Shown piece after piece: positions 1 through 6,125 of a DNA stretch of 6,125 nucleotides. Source of the DNA: Dyella_B sp035508595. Lineage in GTDB: Bacteria; Pseudomonadota; Gammaproteobacteria; Xanthomonadales; Rhodanobacteraceae. A program made the translations under genes and the position numbers. Each line of letters starts with the position of its first letter. The stretch's first letter is position 1. The stretch covers positions 1-6,125 of the forward strand of contig DATJMR010000372.1 in NCBI GenBank assembly GCA_035508595.1, read 5' to 3'. The notes under the pieces are model-generated. The model made no database searches. It was not told where the DNA came from and worked only from the letters and a program-made list of their open reading frames with translations.

Positions 1-801
1 CACCACGCTCAAAGGCTCGTTGATGAATTCCAAACGATCGTCGCGCCAGGCCGTCGCCTGCTCGGGCACCATGCTGCCGATCGTCATACCGGACGCATTC
101 GGATCGTAGGAGACACGCTGGCCCGCGATCGCTTCCAGCGTTGCATGCGAGCCCGTGCCGGAACGCCGGTCGGCGATCGACACGCGACCCTGCGTAACGG
201 CTATCGCGACGCGATCGCCCGTGCGGCGAACATCGAAGGCGGTGCCGATATCGCGCACCGCCACATCGCCCGCCGACACGACGAACTGACGCGCGTTGTC
301 GTGCACCACTTGAAAAAAGGCCTCGCCACGACGGAGTTCGACATGGCGCTGCCCGCGGCCGTATTGCACGGTGAGCGTGGAGGCCGCGCCAAGCGCAACC
401 TTCGTGCCGTCCGACAACGTGATGTCGCGGTTTTGCGCGATATCGCTTTGGTAGGTCTGCGTACGGATATCGGCACCCAAGCGTGTCCAGGCCATATAGA
501 CCGTGGCGGACAACACCGCCACGGCGATCGAGGCCGCGACGGTCAGCGGCAGCCAATGGCGTGGCGGCGAAACCGGTCGCGCAAATGCATGGATCAAACC
601 CTGGCGTGAAACGCGATCGAGCTTGCCCAGCCGTTCCGCCAATTCGTTCATACGCTCGAACACTTCCAGGTGACGAGGATCTTCGTCCGCCCACGCCAGC
701 CATTGTTCGAATGTTTCGCCATCGTTCGTCTGCGGCTCGCGCAGCCGCACCCACCAGTCGGCGGCCGCGTGGACTATCGGGTCATGCTGTTTGATCGCCA
801 T
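1..801 (-). CDS. FecR-like anti-sigma / sigma regulator, membrane-anchored (partial, C-terminus beyond window)
   Basis: The reading frame runs open from ATG at 801 to the left edge, giving 267 residues without a stop. FecR proteins usually have about 320 residues, so some 50-70 are missing. In order it shows: a cytoplasmic N-terminal domain of the DUF4880 type at about 11-55 (Trp at 16, 17, 34 and 37, and the DPRHLEVFERM stretch); one membrane segment at about 84-105; and a periplasmic FecR domain at about 113-207 (SDGTKVALGAASTL, ELRRGEAFFQV, then VRDIGTAFDVRR). The frame then enters the C-terminal FecR domain near 256 (RLEFINEPLSVV). By family knowledge it binds the neighbouring sigma factor and passes on a signal from an outer-membrane TonB receptor. 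Its ATG shares one base with the sigma stop (TGATG), and AAGGAG lies eight bases upstream, so the start is well supported. The ligand cannot be told. Confidence 0.9.
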   Translation of the reverse strand, partial: MAIKQHDPIVHAAADWWVRLREPQTNDGETFEQWLAWADEDPRHLEVFERMNELAERLGKLDRVSRQGLIHAFARPVSPPRHWLPLTVAASIAVAVLSATVYMAWTRLGADIRTQTYQSDIAQNRDITLSDGTKVALGAASTLTVQYGRGQRHVELRRGEAFFQVVHDNARQFVVSAGDVAVRDIGTAFDVRRTGDRVAIAVTQGRVSIADRRSGTGSHATLEAIAGQRVSYDPNASGMTIGSMVPEQATAWRDDRLEFINEPLSVV

Positions 802-1325
802 CACGGCATCTCCTTCTCGTCGACGTACGCGCGGCAATGCGCCAGCGCGTTGGCGACGTGGTAGCGCACCATGCGCTCGCTGAGTTTCATCGTCTGCGCG
901 ACACTTCCGAAGTCGCGGCCTTCTATCACATGCATCACGAATGCCTGACTTGCCTTGGCGGGGAGCTCGCGCAGCGCATGCCGAATACCCGCCACCTGCT
1001 CCACCGCCATGGCGTGATGATCGGGGCTCTGCTCGTCCGTCGGCTCGTCGCGCGACTGCACGACGGCGAAGTCGCTGCGTATCTTTCGCTTGCGCTGAAG
1101 ATCGGTGGCGAGGTTCGCGGCGATCGTGAACAAATAACCGCGCAAGGATTGGACGTCCTCGCGGTTTTCCATCGTCAGCATGCGCAAATACGCTTCCTGC
1201 GCCACTTCTTGCGCATCCGACAGCGAATGGAGGCGACATTGAAGAAAGGCGATCAGTGCACGGCTGTGCTCGCGAAAGAGCTTTTCGATATCGCTCGCAT
1301 GCACGGTTAGCGTCACAGTGCTCAT
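801..1325 (-). CDS. FecI-like ECF RNA polymerase sigma factor
   Basis: This 174-residue protein has the usual length of an ECF sigma factor. Sigma region 2 spans about 14-81, with LFREH at the start, the acidic helix SDAQEVAQEAYLRML, and RGYLFTIAANLATDLQRKRK, which is the core-binding and -10 recognition part. A variable acidic linker covers about 82-112. Region 4 covers about 113-167 (ALRELPAKASQAF, then the helix-turn-helix DFGSVAQTMKLSERMVRYHV). The FecI-like style and the FecR gene directly behind place it among iron/siderophore-type sigma factors, although the signal may differ. The chosen ATG lies three bases after the DUF535 stop (TAG GGC ATG). The only Shine-Dalgarno-like bases, AGGG, are just one base from that ATG but ten bases from a GTG at codon 4, so the true start could be slightly internal. 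Translation probably depends on coupling to the upstream gene. Confidence 0.93.
   Translation of the reverse strand: MSTVTLTVHASDIEKLFREHSRALIAFLQCRLHSLSDAQEVAQEAYLRMLTMENREDVQSLRGYLFTIAANLATDLQRKRKIRSDFAVVQSRDEPTDEQSPDHHAMAVEQVAGIRHALRELPAKASQAFVMHVIEGRDFGSVAQTMKLSERMVRYHVANALAHCRAYVDEKEMP
810..815 (-). promoter_or_regulatory. Ribosome binding site of the FecR-like gene
   Basis: On the minus strand AAGGAG lies eight bases before the ATG at 801, inside the last codons of the sigma gene. It is a much better Shine-Dalgarno than that of the sigma gene. The regulator can therefore be translated on its own as well as by termination-reinitiation at TGATG. Confidence 0.7.
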
Positions 1326-1328
1326 GCC

Positions 1329-2438
1329 CTATAGCCCGTTGCGAAAGCCTGCCACAACTGGGGACGACGTGCGTACCCGTGCCTGCCCGTGCTTCGAAAC
1401 GGGCACGACATCCGGCACCGACTGCGCCAGCGCGCGAATCAATACATGTTCCGCTTGCTGCCGCAGTGCTTCGCGCCGGCGGAACGCAGCGCGATGGTTG
1501 CTTGGCACATCCACCGGCGCTTTGTGCGCTTGGGAAGGCGGCAACGCAAACCAGCCGCCGCCGATGCGTTTACCCTGTTGCTCTTCCCAGAACGCGTCGT
1601 AATCGGAATACACCGGGCGACCGCTCCGGCGCAACGGATGCGCATCGTTGCCGATCGCCACCAGCTTGTCGATCCCGTAGTGGTGCGCAAACGCGTAAAC
1701 CAGGGACAACATCAGCTGCTTGGGACGCATGCCGTGCATATTGCGGGTAAGTTCGCGCACCGCACCCCTGGCGTTTTCCCCGCGCGGCCCCTGCAGGCAA
1801 CCGATCATGATGGTCGGCTTCTCGTCGGCCACCGTAAAGACGATGCTGTAGAGCGGCTCGTCATGCGCATCGCAAAGCTGCAGGCACAGCTCGCCCTCGC
1901 AGCCTTTTAAAATCGGCGGCCGCAGGCAGAGTTTCAACACGGAGCCATCCTTGGCCGTCAGGCTTCCTAGATGGGCATGACCCAAGGCGTAAACACGCTC
2001 GAACAAACCGCGAGGAAAATGCGCCAGCGCAAAACGGTAATGTTGTTGCAGGTAATTCAGGCGATCGCCGCGGGACCATGTTGCGTTGATGAAGCGATGC
2101 ATATGGCGCTCCAGCAAACGCGGATCGCGCCGGCGATATGCCCCCATAACGGGATAAGCATCGATAAATGCGAGAAAGCAGACGTGCCGTACCGGCATGC
2201 ACGCGCTGCGCACCAAGTATTTCAAGGCAGTAACGCCGCGCCTGTACCAGGGGCCGGTCCAATCCCGCCGATTGCGCAGCGATTGCAGGGTGTTCGCCAG
2301 CGCCTTTGAACGCCAGGCCTCCAACACGTCCGCACGGCTGCGCCCTGCCGCCGCACGGATCCGTGCGGCGAGCGACGGGCCAACAGACGGTCTCCGGGCG
2401 TCCGGAACGTAGACGCCGGGCGCCAAAAAGGCTTCCAT
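1329..2438 (-). CDS. DUF535 family protein (VirK/YbjX-like)
   Basis: With the ATG at 2438 the protein has 369 residues; E. coli YbjX has about 320. The C-terminal two thirds carry the family signature: IMIGCLQGPRG at about 210-220, then HGMRPKQLML, YSDYDAFWEE around 278-286, and IGGGWFALPPS. These are followed by DVPSNHRAAFRRREAL, the basic segment typical of the family's end. There is no signal peptide or clear membrane segment. VirK/YbjX proteins have been associated with virulence, envelope integrity and resistance to antimicrobial peptides in enterobacteria; no biochemical activity is known to me. The start is uncertain. A TTG at 2483 has GAGG eight bases upstream and adds 15 residues (MNKSNQPP...), while the ATG at 2438 has only a GGGG six bases upstream. 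An ATG at 2567 is also in frame but lacks a Shine-Dalgarno. The gene ends three bases before the sigma factor and appears to head that operon. Confidence 0.9.
   Translation of the reverse strand: MEAFLAPGVYVPDARRPSVGPSLAARIRAAAGRSRADVLEAWRSKALANTLQSLRNRRDWTGPWYRRGVTALKYLVRSACMPVRHVCFLAFIDAYPVMGAYRRRDPRLLERHMHRFINATWSRGDRLNYLQQHYRFALAHFPRGLFERVYALGHAHLGSLTAKDGSVLKLCLRPPILKGCEGELCLQLCDAHDEPLYSIVFTVADEKPTIMIGCLQGPRGENARGAVRELTRNMHGMRPKQLMLSLVYAFAHHYGIDKLVAIGNDAHPLRRSGRPVYSDYDAFWEEQQGKRIGGGWFALPPSQAHKAPVDVPSNHRAAFRRREALRQQAEHVLIRALAQSVPDVVPVSKHGQARVRTSSPVVAGFRNGL
2349..2370. repeat. 22-bp perfect palindrome inside the DUF535 gene
   Basis: Each arm is 11 bases (CGCCGCACGGA and its exact reverse complement), centred between 2359 and 2360 on a GGATCC. 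It lies in the first 30 codons of the DUF535 gene and encodes an Ala/Arg-rich stretch, AARIRAAA. In mRNA it could fold into a strong hairpin with a small loop and slow early translation. It may equally be a by-product of GC-rich Ala/Arg codons. Confidence 0.6.
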
Positions 2439-2495
2439 GCCGAGCCCCAGGACACCTGCGGGCGGTTGGTTTGACTTGTTCAAGACGCGTGCCTC

Positions 2496-2519
2496 GGAGA
2501 AACAGTGGCTGTTCTCTCC
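2496..2519. promoter_or_regulatory. Dyad/hairpin upstream of the DUF535 gene, possible operator or leader structure
   Basis: On the minus strand GGAGAGAACAG, the spacer CCA and CTGTTTCTCC form a 10-bp stem with one bulged base and a three-base loop. A further GTGCCT/AGGCAC pair (2489-2494 and 2530-2535) could extend it across the region. It lies directly before the GAGG and TTG candidate start of the DUF535 gene. The position would suit a DNA-binding site or an mRNA leader hairpin hiding the ribosome site. I saw no convincing -35/-10 pair in 2439-2594, so a promoter here is only presumed. It has no T-run on either side, so it does not look like a terminator. Confidence 0.4.
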
Positions 2520-2594
2520 AAGACGTTTCAGGCACCCGTTTTTGAAATGGGCTCGCCACGGCGGCATCCGTAAGCACGCAGCAAGCCATCCATG

Positions 2595-2625
2595 CGCGTC
2601 GCCCCGGCGGAAACGGGGCGACGCG
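2595..2625 (-). terminator. GC-rich hairpin after the efflux operon, putative terminator or 3' stabiliser
   Basis: A perfect 12-bp stem (2595-2606 with 2614-2625; arms CGCGTCGCCCCG and CGGGGCGACGCG) with a seven-base loop begins three bases after the stop codon of the outer-membrane factor. The position is right for a transcription end, but no U-run follows on the minus strand. It may act as an intrinsic terminator of the non-canonical kind, as a 3' stabilising hairpin, or as a partial terminator that lets some transcription through to the DUF535 gene. Confidence 0.5.
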
Positions 2626-2628
2626 GAC

Positions 2629-4104
2629 TCAACGGTGCATATCGTCCGCAAGCTCCGTGGACGATGGCACACCCATCGCCTGGAACAGTGCCGCCGTATC
2701 GGTCAAGCGCGCCGCCCTGGCCTGAATTTCCGTCAGCGCCGCACTTTGCCACTGCTGTTCGCTCAGCACCATGGACGGATAGGAAATCGCCCCGAGGCGA
2801 TACCGTGCATCCGTATCTGAAAACGCCTGTTGCGCGGCAGCTGCCTGATCCTGGGCTGCTTGCAACGTCAACGCATCCTGATTCAGCGCGGTCAGCGTGT
2901 CGGCGACGTTCTGAAACGCATTGAGCACCGTTTGCTGATAGGTCGCGATGGCCGCGTTGTAATCGGCAATCGCCGCCCTGCGCTGCGCCATCAGCTCGCC
3001 GCCGTGAAAGATCGGCTGTGTGAGCGACAGGCCCGCGCTCCATATCGATCCTGCACTCGTGAACAAGTCCGATGGTTTGAACGCGGCGGTTCCCAGGGAT
3101 GCCGACAGCGAAATATGCGGAAACAGATTGGCCGTCGCCACGCCCACTTTCGCGGAAGCGGCATGCACCGCCGCTTCTGCCGCCAGCACATCGGGCCGTT
3201 GGCGAAGCAAATCGGAAGGTACGCTCACCGGAACGTTCGGCGGCAGGTGTAGCTGCGCCAGCGCGAGATTCGACGGCGCCTGATCGGGCGTCCGCCCCAT
3301 CAACACGGCCAACGCGTGACGTGCCCGTTCGGCTTGTGCACGCAGCGATGGAATGGATGTATCGATGCTCGCAGCCTGCTGCCGCAACGTCAGCACATCG
3401 TCTTGCGAAGCCGCACCCAATTGGTGCGCGTGCTCGGCAATATCCACCTGCTTGTGGGCCAGCGTGGAAAGACGCTCGCTGGTCGCGAGCTGCTCTTCCA
3501 GCGAGGCCGCATTGATAGCCGCGATCACGATATTGGCCGCCAGTGCGCGCTTCGCCGCGTCGAATTCGTAGGACTGTTGATCGACCTGCGCCGCCGTCTG
3601 CTCGATACCGTGCCGCGTTGCACCGAACACATCGAAGTCGTAGCTCAGTTCCAGCTGCCCCGCGTAGACGTCGTAGAGATTGGTCGGCGGACCAAAGCCC
3701 GGAAAGCCCAAAGCACGCTGCCGGGAGGCCTGCGTTTGCGCATCCAGCGACGGCAGCATGGTCGCGCCGATTTGCGCGCGCAGCAGTTGGTGCGCGGCGT
3801 CCAGCGTATGCTTGGTGGCCGCCAGCGACGGATTGTTGCGCAGCCCTTCTTGCACCCACGCATCGAGCGTGTCGCTGCCGTAGTCGCGCCACCATTCCGG
3901 CACGGCGCGCTCGCCTAGACTGAAGTGCTGAGCGACACCGTCTACCTTGGCGCTATCGGCAGACATGGGCGCTGCCGTGTACCGCGCAGGCGAAGGCGAA
4001 GCGGGTGGCTTGGCCGGCGGCGCGAACGCGCAACCGGCCAACGCGAGCGACGACGCCAGCAGCGAGGTGCGTGTTGCGCGAATGATGCTGTCGATCGGCT
4101 TCAT
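2629..4104 (-). CDS. NodT/OprM-type outer-membrane efflux lipoprotein
   Basis: This 491-residue protein is the outer-membrane channel of a tripartite efflux pump, which forms trimers with a periplasmic alpha-barrel. Residues 1-25 are a lipoprotein signal peptide with the lipobox LALAGC, giving an acylated Cys25 and a Pro/Ala-rich tether. Two outer-membrane efflux repeats follow. The first includes VPEWWRDYGSDTLDAWV, the NNPSLAATKHTL helix and LELSYDFDVFGATR. The second includes DLLRQRPDVLAAEAAVHAAS, GVATANLFPHISLSASLG, LSLTQPIFHGGEL and TVLNAFQNVADTLTALNQ. These are the hallmarks of the NodT family, and the length is typical. The ATG overlaps the permease stop by four bases (ATGA) and has GGAGGT six bases upstream, so translation is coupled and the start is firm. 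A long open frame continues upstream of this ATG but lies inside the permease gene. The exported substrate cannot be told. Confidence 0.96.
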   Translation of the reverse strand: MKPIDSIIRATRTSLLASSLALAGCAFAPPAKPPASPSPARYTAAPMSADSAKVDGVAQHFSLGERAVPEWWRDYGSDTLDAWVQEGLRNNPSLAATKHTLDAAHQLLRAQIGATMLPSLDAQTQASRQRALGFPGFGPPTNLYDVYAGQLELSYDFDVFGATRHGIEQTAAQVDQQSYEFDAAKRALAANIVIAAINAASLEEQLATSERLSTLAHKQVDIAEHAHQLGAASQDDVLTLRQQAASIDTSIPSLRAQAERARHALAVLMGRTPDQAPSNLALAQLHLPPNVPVSVPSDLLRQRPDVLAAEAAVHAASAKVGVATANLFPHISLSASLGTAAFKPSDLFTSAGSIWSAGLSLTQPIFHGGELMAQRRAAIADYNAAIATYQQTVLNAFQNVADTLTALNQDALTLQAAQDQAAAAQQAFSDTDARYRLGAISYPSMVLSEQQWQSAALTEIQARAARLTDTAALFQAMGVPSSTELADDMHR

Positions 4105-6125
4105 GTGGCGACCTCCGGTTCTTGCGCAGGTTCGTCGGCACGCACACGGAACCATGCGGCGTACAACGCCGGCAAATAAAACAAGGTAAGTACGGTGGCG
4201 ACCGTGATACCGCCCATCAGTGCCGTGGCCATCGGCCCGAAGAAATTGCTGCGCAACAGGGGAATCAACGCGAGCACGGCGGCGGCGGCCGTCAATGTGA
4301 TTGGGCGGAATCGACGCACCGTGGCACCGACGATGGCCTCCCAACGCGGATGACCGGCACGGATATCCTGCTCGATCTGATCCACCAGAATCACCGAGTT
4401 GCGCATGATGATGCCAAACATCGCAATGGTGCCGAGCATCGCCACGAACCCGAACGGCTGATGGAACAGCAGCAACGCGAGAATGACGCCGATCAACCCG
4501 AGTGGCGCGGTCAACACCACCATGAACGTGCGGCCGATGCTCTGCAATTGAATCATCAGCAGGGTGAGCACAGCCACCACCATCAGCGGCATCTGCGCAT
4601 TGATGGAACTTTGCGCCTTCTCGTTCTGTTCCACCGAGCCCCCCACTTCCACGCGATAGCCGACCGGAAGATGGCTGCGAATATCGGCAAGCTTCTTATC
4701 GACGGCGTTGGTGACATCCAGACCTTGGGCACCGTTGCGCGTATCGCTTTGCACGTTGATCGTCGGTTGACGATCGCGCTCCCAGATCACGCCGTATTCG
4801 AGGCCGTAAGTGACATGCCCCAGTTGCGCGAGCGCAATGGCCGTGCCGTCAGGCGTAGGTATGGCCAAGCGCTCGATCTGATCGGGGTGAATGCGGTCGC
4901 CTTCCTGGCTGCGAAGGTCTACCGCGATCAGCTTGTCGCGCTCGCGGAACTGCGTCACCGTTGTGCCCGACAAGGTCATGGCGAGAAAGTTGGCGATGTC
5001 TTGCGAGCTGATACCCAGCTGACGCGCCTTGAACTGATCCACCTCGAAACGCAGCGAACGTTCGGCCGGCTCGTCCCAGTCGAACTGCACGTTCGTGGTA
5101 TCCGGATTGGCGCGCATCACGGCGGCGACCTGCTCGGCAATGCCGCGTACGGTGGCGATGTCGTCGCCCTCCACGCGGAACTGCACCGGGAACCCGACCG
5201 GCGGCCCGTTTTCCAGTCGGCTGACGCGGCCCCGAACCTCGCTGAAATCGCGCCGCAATTCGCCTTCCAGATAGGTCGCCAGCTGTTCGCGTTGCTTGAC
5301 GTCTTTGGCGGTAATCACGAACTGCGCAAAGTTCGGCTGTGCCAGCTGCTGATCCAGCGGCAGATAGAATCGCGGCGCTCCGCTGCCAACGAAGCTGACG
5401 TAGTTGGCGATATCCTTGCGTCCCTGCAACACGCCTTCGAAGCGTTTCACTTCGCGCTGTGTGGCAACAAAGGACGCGCCTTCGGGCAGCCGCAGATCGA
5501 CCAGCAGTTCCGGACGATCGGAGCTTGGGAAGAACTGCTTGGGCACCAGCCCGAAACCCGCCAACGCCACCACAAACAGCGCCACGGTTGATGCCAGCAC
5601 TAGCCAGCGGTGACGCAGACACGCATCCAGCCAGCCGCGGAAGCGGCGATAGAAGGTCGTGTCGTAGATTTCGATTTCATCGCCGTTGTGCACAGGCTCA
5701 ACCGCTTTGGCCGCGCGCGCCTGACGCCAGCGCTCCGGCAGCAAGCGCGCCCACCATTCCTGACCGGGTTTGGCCCGTTCGTGATGCTCCGGCAACATGT
5801 GATAGCCCAGCAACGGAATAACGATCACCGCCGCCAGCCACGATACGAGCAGTGCGATGGCCGACACCTCGAAGATCGAACGCGTGTATTCGCCAGTGCT
5901 CGATTTCGCCAACGCAATCGGCAAGAAACCCGACACCGTCACCAAGGTTCCCGTGAGCATGGGAAACGCCGTGCTGGTGTACGCAAATGCCGCCGCGCGC
6001 ACGCGGCCCCAGCCTTGCTCCAGCTTCACCGACATCATTTCGACGGCGATGATCGCATCGTCCACCAACAGGCCCAACGCCAGTACCAGCGTACCCAGCG
6101 ACACTTTGTGCAAGCCGATGCCGAA
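4101..6125 (-). CDS. RND (HAE-type) multidrug efflux permease, C-terminal part (partial, N-terminus beyond window)
   Basis: The open frame enters from the right edge and gives 674 residues. By comparison with AcrB about 385 N-terminal residues are missing; the TTG at 6113 is not a real start. It is the inner-membrane, proton-driven pump of a tripartite exporter. Visible in order: TM4 with the proton-relay pair Asp22-Asp23 in GLLVDDAIIAVE (AcrB D407/D408); TM5 and TM6 to about 111; a cytoplasmic link; TM7 at about 174-194; a large periplasmic porter/docking loop at about 195-505 (NGPPVGFPVQFRVEG, FEVDQFKARQLGI); and TM8-TM12 with APLGLIG and FGIIMRNSVILVDQ. The TM10 position held by Lys940 in AcrB is Arg575 here. 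The Asp pair and the lack of metal-pump signatures I would recognise favour a hydrophobic/amphiphilic drug exporter (HAE) over a heavy-metal pump. The stop overlaps the outer-membrane factor's start; an adaptor gene is expected upstream. Confidence 0.97.
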   Translation of the reverse strand, partial: FGIGLHKVSLGTLVLALGLLVDDAIIAVEMMSVKLEQGWGRVRAAAFAYTSTAFPMLTGTLVTVSGFLPIALAKSSTGEYTRSIFEVSAIALLVSWLAAVIVIPLLGYHMLPEHHERAKPGQEWWARLLPERWRQARAAKAVEPVHNGDEIEIYDTTFYRRFRGWLDACLRHRWLVLASTVALFVVALAGFGLVPKQFFPSSDRPELLVDLRLPEGASFVATQREVKRFEGVLQGRKDIANYVSFVGSGAPRFYLPLDQQLAQPNFAQFVITAKDVKQREQLATYLEGELRRDFSEVRGRVSRLENGPPVGFPVQFRVEGDDIATVRGIAEQVAAVMRANPDTTNVQFDWDEPAERSLRFEVDQFKARQLGISSQDIANFLAMTLSGTTVTQFRERDKLIAVDLRSQEGDRIHPDQIERLAIPTPDGTAIALAQLGHVTYGLEYGVIWERDRQPTINVQSDTRNGAQGLDVTNAVDKKLADIRSHLPVGYRVEVGGSVEQNEKAQSSINAQMPLMVVAVLTLLMIQLQSIGRTFMVVLTAPLGLIGVILALLLFHQPFGFVAMLGTIAMFGIIMRNSVILVDQIEQDIRAGHPRWEAIVGATVRRFRPITLTAAAAVLALIPLLRSNFFGPMATALMGGITVATVLTLFYLPALYAAWFRVRADEPAQEPEVAT
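4111..4116 (-). promoter_or_regulatory. Ribosome binding site of the outer-membrane factor gene
   Basis: GGAGGT on the minus strand lies six bases before the ATG at 4104, within the last codons of the permease. It is a near-perfect Shine-Dalgarno at ideal spacing. It fixes the start at 4104 rather than further upstream in the same open frame, and should allow strong expression of the channel relative to the pump. Confidence 0.85.

Noticed and set aside
145..609. A plus-strand open frame of 154 codons at the left end
   Set aside because: It is antisense to the FecR-like gene, which shows clear domain order on the minus strand; the plus-strand product has no family features.
837..1310. A plus-strand open frame of 157 codons opposite the sigma factor
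   Set aside because: It mirrors the ECF sigma gene and has no recognisable motif or ribosome site of note.
125..2068. Three copies of GCGATCGC (125-132, 211-218, 2061-2068), like the HIP1 repeat of cyanobacteria
   Set aside because: All lie inside coding sequence, with no regular spacing, and the number is unremarkable for GC-rich DNA; the genes do not look cyanobacterial.
2528..3895. A 455-codon minus-strand frame overlapping the outer-membrane factor
   Set aside because: It is a shifted reading of the NodT-family gene; the product is low-complexity Ala/Gly/Arg and has no recognisable domain.
4105..4344. An 80-codon upstream extension of the outer-membrane factor
   Set aside because: It falls inside the permease gene. 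The ATG at 4104 has a near-perfect Shine-Dalgarno and begins a proper lipoprotein signal peptide, so the extension is not translated.
4122..5591. A 489-codon open frame on the plus strand opposite the permease
   Set aside because: It lies wholly antisense to a strongly conserved RND gene, its His/Arg/Gln-rich product resembles no protein family, and such frames are common opposite GC-rich genes.
6111..6113. TTG as a start of the RND permease
   Set aside because: The conserved TM4 sequence continues upstream to the window edge (FGIGLHKVSLG), so this is an internal Leu codon of a gene cut by the edge.

Overview
The window is about 60% GC by eye and every supported gene lies on the minus strand, so the map reads from right to left. 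It looks like a chromosomal segment of a Gram-negative proteobacterium, because it encodes an inner-membrane RND pump, an outer-membrane efflux lipoprotein and a FecI/FecR-type sigma/anti-sigma pair. The GC content and gene style would suit Xanthomonadales (for example Rhodanobacteraceae) or a similar beta/gammaproteobacterium, but the lineage is an inference I cannot test here.

Layout in transcription order: (1) 6125-4101, the C-terminal two thirds of an RND efflux permease, cut by the right edge. (2) 4104-2629, a complete NodT/OprM-type outer-membrane lipoprotein whose ATG overlaps the permease stop codon (ATGA) and which has a strong Shine-Dalgarno. (3) About 145-190 bases of non-coding DNA with a GC-rich 12-bp hairpin just after the efflux operon and a second 24-base dyad just before the next gene. 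(4) 2438-1329, a DUF535 (VirK/YbjX family) protein. (5) 1325-801, a FecI-like ECF sigma factor beginning three bases after the DUF535 stop. (6) 801-1, a FecR-like membrane sigma regulator sharing one base with the sigma gene and cut by the left edge.

The genes form two modules. The first is a tripartite multidrug-type efflux operon; its periplasmic adaptor is expected upstream, beyond the right edge. The second is a tightly coupled DUF535-sigma-FecR unit. FecI/FecR pairs normally sense an outer-membrane signal through a TonB-dependent receptor, which would be expected beyond the left edge. VirK/YbjX proteins have been linked to envelope integrity and resistance to antimicrobial peptides. A shared envelope-stress or export role is therefore a reasonable hypothesis, but it is not shown by the sequence. 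The most unusual point is the placement of a VirK/YbjX gene as the apparent first gene of an ECF sigma/anti-sigma operon. No RNA genes, CRISPR arrays, insertion sequences or phage features were seen.
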